Source: Clostridiales bacterium (lineage in GTDB: Bacteria; Bacillota; Clostridia; Lachnospirales; Lachnospiraceae). Taken from it: 7,501 bases of DNA. Made by a program: the position numbers and the translations under genes. Positions 6,269-7,501 of this stretch are shown here, in pieces; position 1 is the stretch's first letter, and each line of letters begins with the position of its first letter. A model generated the notes under the pieces. That model searched no databases, had not been told where the DNA came from, and worked only from the letters and a program-made list of their open reading frames with translations. The DNA lies in the NCBI GenBank assembly GCA_019420425.1, contig JAHZHG010000074.1, positions 1 through 7,501 of the forward strand, written 5' to 3'.

Positions 6269-7216
6269 ATGGAAGAAAAAAAAGGGTTTTTTAAACGTCT
6301 GGTCGCCGGTCTGACAAAGACCAGGGACAATATTGTATCGGGCATCGATTCAATTTTCAACGGATTTTCCAGCATCGATGATGATTTTTACGAGGAAATC
6401 GAAGAAATCCTGGTCATGGGGGATCTGGGAATCAATGCTACCACGTCCATTATCGAGGATCTGAAGGAAAAAGTAAAGGAACAGAAAATCAAGGAGCCGT
6501 CCCGCTGCAAGCAGCTGCTGATCGACAGCATTAAAGAGCAGATGAACGTGGGCGAAACGGCCTATGAGTTTGAACACCGCCAGTCGGTGGTGCTGGTTAT
6601 CGGCGTCAACGGCGTGGGCAAAACCACCAGCGTGGGCAAGCTGGCCGGCAAACTGACGGATCAGGGCAAGAAGGTGGTTCTGGCGGCGGCGGATACCTTC
6701 CGTGCAGCGGCAGGAGAGCAGCTTTCCGAGTGGGCAAAGCGTGCCGGTGTGGACATGATCGGCGGCCAGGAGGGATCTGACCCTGGAGCGGTGGTCTATG
6801 ATGCCATCGCCGCGGCAAAGGCGAGAAAAGCCGACGTGCTTCTTGTGGATACCGCCGGACGTCTGCACAATAAAAAGAACCTGATGAATGAGCTGGGCAA
6901 GATTAACCGTATCCTGGAGCGGGAATATCCGGAGGCCTATCGGGAAACCCTGGTGGTGCTGGACGGTACCACGGGGCAGAACGCACTGTCCCAGGCAAAG
7001 GAGTTCAGCGAGATCGCAGACATTACGGGAATTATCCTGACCAAGCTGGACGGGACAGCCAAGGGCGGAATTGCCGTGGCCATCCACGCGGAGCTTGGCA
7101 TACCGGTAAAGTATATCGGTGTGGGCGAGTCCATCGATGATTTACAGAAGTTTGACGCGGATGAGTTCGTAAACGCGCTGTTTAACCGCCAGCCGCAGCA
7201 GCAGGCGCAGGAATAG
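6269..7216 (+). CDS. ftsY: Signal recognition particle receptor FtsY
   Basis: FtsY is the membrane-associated SRP-family GTPase that docks Ffh-ribosome complexes at the Sec translocon. From ATG 6269 it is 315 aa, a compact Gram-positive form without the long acidic N-terminal A domain of E. coli FtsY. The N-terminus starts MEEKKGFFKRLVAGL, a basic amphipathic stretch that may aid membrane contact. An N-domain helical bundle follows, then the NG GTPase: G1 GVNGVGKTT (112-120), DTFRAAA (142-148), G3 DTAGR (194-198), G4 TKLDGTAKGG (from 258) and the closing GVGESIDDLQKFD. These features separate it from Ffh, which would continue into a methionine-rich M domain. The tail QPQQQAQE is glutamine-rich and probably unstructured. 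It begins 11 nt after smc, and may also be driven by the promoter-like site inside smc. Confidence 0.98.
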   Translation: MEEKKGFFKRLVAGLTKTRDNIVSGIDSIFNGFSSIDDDFYEEIEEILVMGDLGINATTSIIEDLKEKVKEQKIKEPSRCKQLLIDSIKEQMNVGETAYEFEHRQSVVLVIGVNGVGKTTSVGKLAGKLTDQGKKVVLAAADTFRAAAGEQLSEWAKRAGVDMIGGQEGSDPGAVVYDAIAAAKARKADVLLVDTAGRLHNKKNLMNELGKINRILEREYPEAYRETLVVLDGTTGQNALSQAKEFSEIADITGIILTKLDGTAKGGIAVAIHAELGIPVKYIGVGESIDDLQKFDADEFVNALFNRQPQQQAQE

Positions 7217-7243
7217 GGACAACCGGGAAGAAAGGCAGATATC

Positions 7244-7501
7244 ATGTTAACGTTAGAAAAATTTGAGGAAGCTTCCGAAGTAGTAAAAAAGGTGACAACA
7301 GAGACCAAACTGGTTTACAGTGAATATTTCAGCGTGCAGACCGGCAATAAGGTCTACTTAAAGCCGGAAAACATGCAGGTAACCGGCGCATACAAGATCC
7401 GCGGCGCTTATTATAAAATCAGTACGCTGACTCCTGAGGAACGGGAGAAGGGGCTGATTACCGCCTCTGCGGGAAACCATGCCCAGGGCGTTGCTTTCGC
7501 G
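7244..7501 (+). CDS. ilvA: Threonine ammonia-lyase, 5' part only
   Basis: The first 86 codons of a PLP-dependent threonine dehydratase, which turns L-threonine into 2-oxobutyrate and ammonia. Two diagnostic motifs are visible: LKPENMQVTGAYKIRGA (residues 39-55), whose Lys51 is the expected PLP Schiff-base lysine, and the phosphate-binding loop SAGNHAQGVA (75-84). The open frame runs off the window end, so it is not possible to see whether a C-terminal ACT regulatory domain is present, nor to separate a biosynthetic IlvA from a catabolic TdcB-type enzyme; the short N-terminus fits the roughly 400-residue clostridial form. Serine dehydratase activity is a family alternative. AAAGG (7231-7235) lies 8 nt before the ATG. 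The gene starts 27 nt after ftsY with no terminator between, so co-transcription is likely although the functions are unrelated. Confidence 0.93.
   Translation, partial: MLTLEKFEEASEVVKKVTTETKLVYSEYFSVQTGNKVYLKPENMQVTGAYKIRGAYYKISTLTPEEREKGLITASAGNHAQGVAFA

Noticed and set aside
7152..7180. TTGACG in the ftsY 3' end as a promoter for the threonine ammonia-lyase gene
   Set aside because: There is no acceptable -10 hexamer at 16-18 nt; the bases there are GC-rich.

Overview
The window is a stretch of bacterial housekeeping chromosome. Gene order, protein sequences and AAGGAGG-type ribosome binding sites point to a Gram-positive Clostridia, most likely a Lachnospiraceae member with moderate GC; the family placement is inference from how the proteins read. 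All genes lie on the + strand and are tightly packed.

Layout: (1) Bases 1-371 hold the 3' part of a yceD/DUF177 gene, followed 3 nt later by rpmF (ribosomal protein L32). (2) A strong intrinsic terminator (571-599) closes that unit. (3) A roughly 150-bp intergenic region carries a plausible sigma-A promoter (623-651) and a 5' leader for plsX. (4) plsX, acpP, rnc and smc follow with gaps of 3 and 37 nt and a 10-nt overlap, so they look like one operon. (5) ftsY starts 11 nt after smc, but the end of smc contains what looks like a very good sigma-A promoter (6111-6139), so ftsY may also be transcribed independently. (6) The window ends inside a threonine ammonia-lyase gene (ilvA type) that begins 27 nt after ftsY.

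Functionally the cluster joins ribosome assembly (YceD, L32), phospholipid synthesis (PlsX, which converts acyl-ACP to acyl-phosphate, and its carrier ACP), RNA processing (RNase III), chromosome condensation and segregation (SMC) and membrane protein targeting (FtsY). This is the classic Firmicutes order with fabD/fabG absent between plsX and acpP. The least standard neighbour is the threonine ammonia-lyase after ftsY, where ylxM-ffh sit in Bacillus.

I found no mobile element, CRISPR array, tRNA, rRNA or phage gene, and no sign of an undescribed system. The best leads are regulatory: the promoter-like sequence inside smc, built from AT-rich codons unlike the rest of the gene, and a GC-rich hairpin over the acpP stop codon. 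Three start codons (plsX, rnc, ftsY) should be placed downstream of the longest-ORF start.
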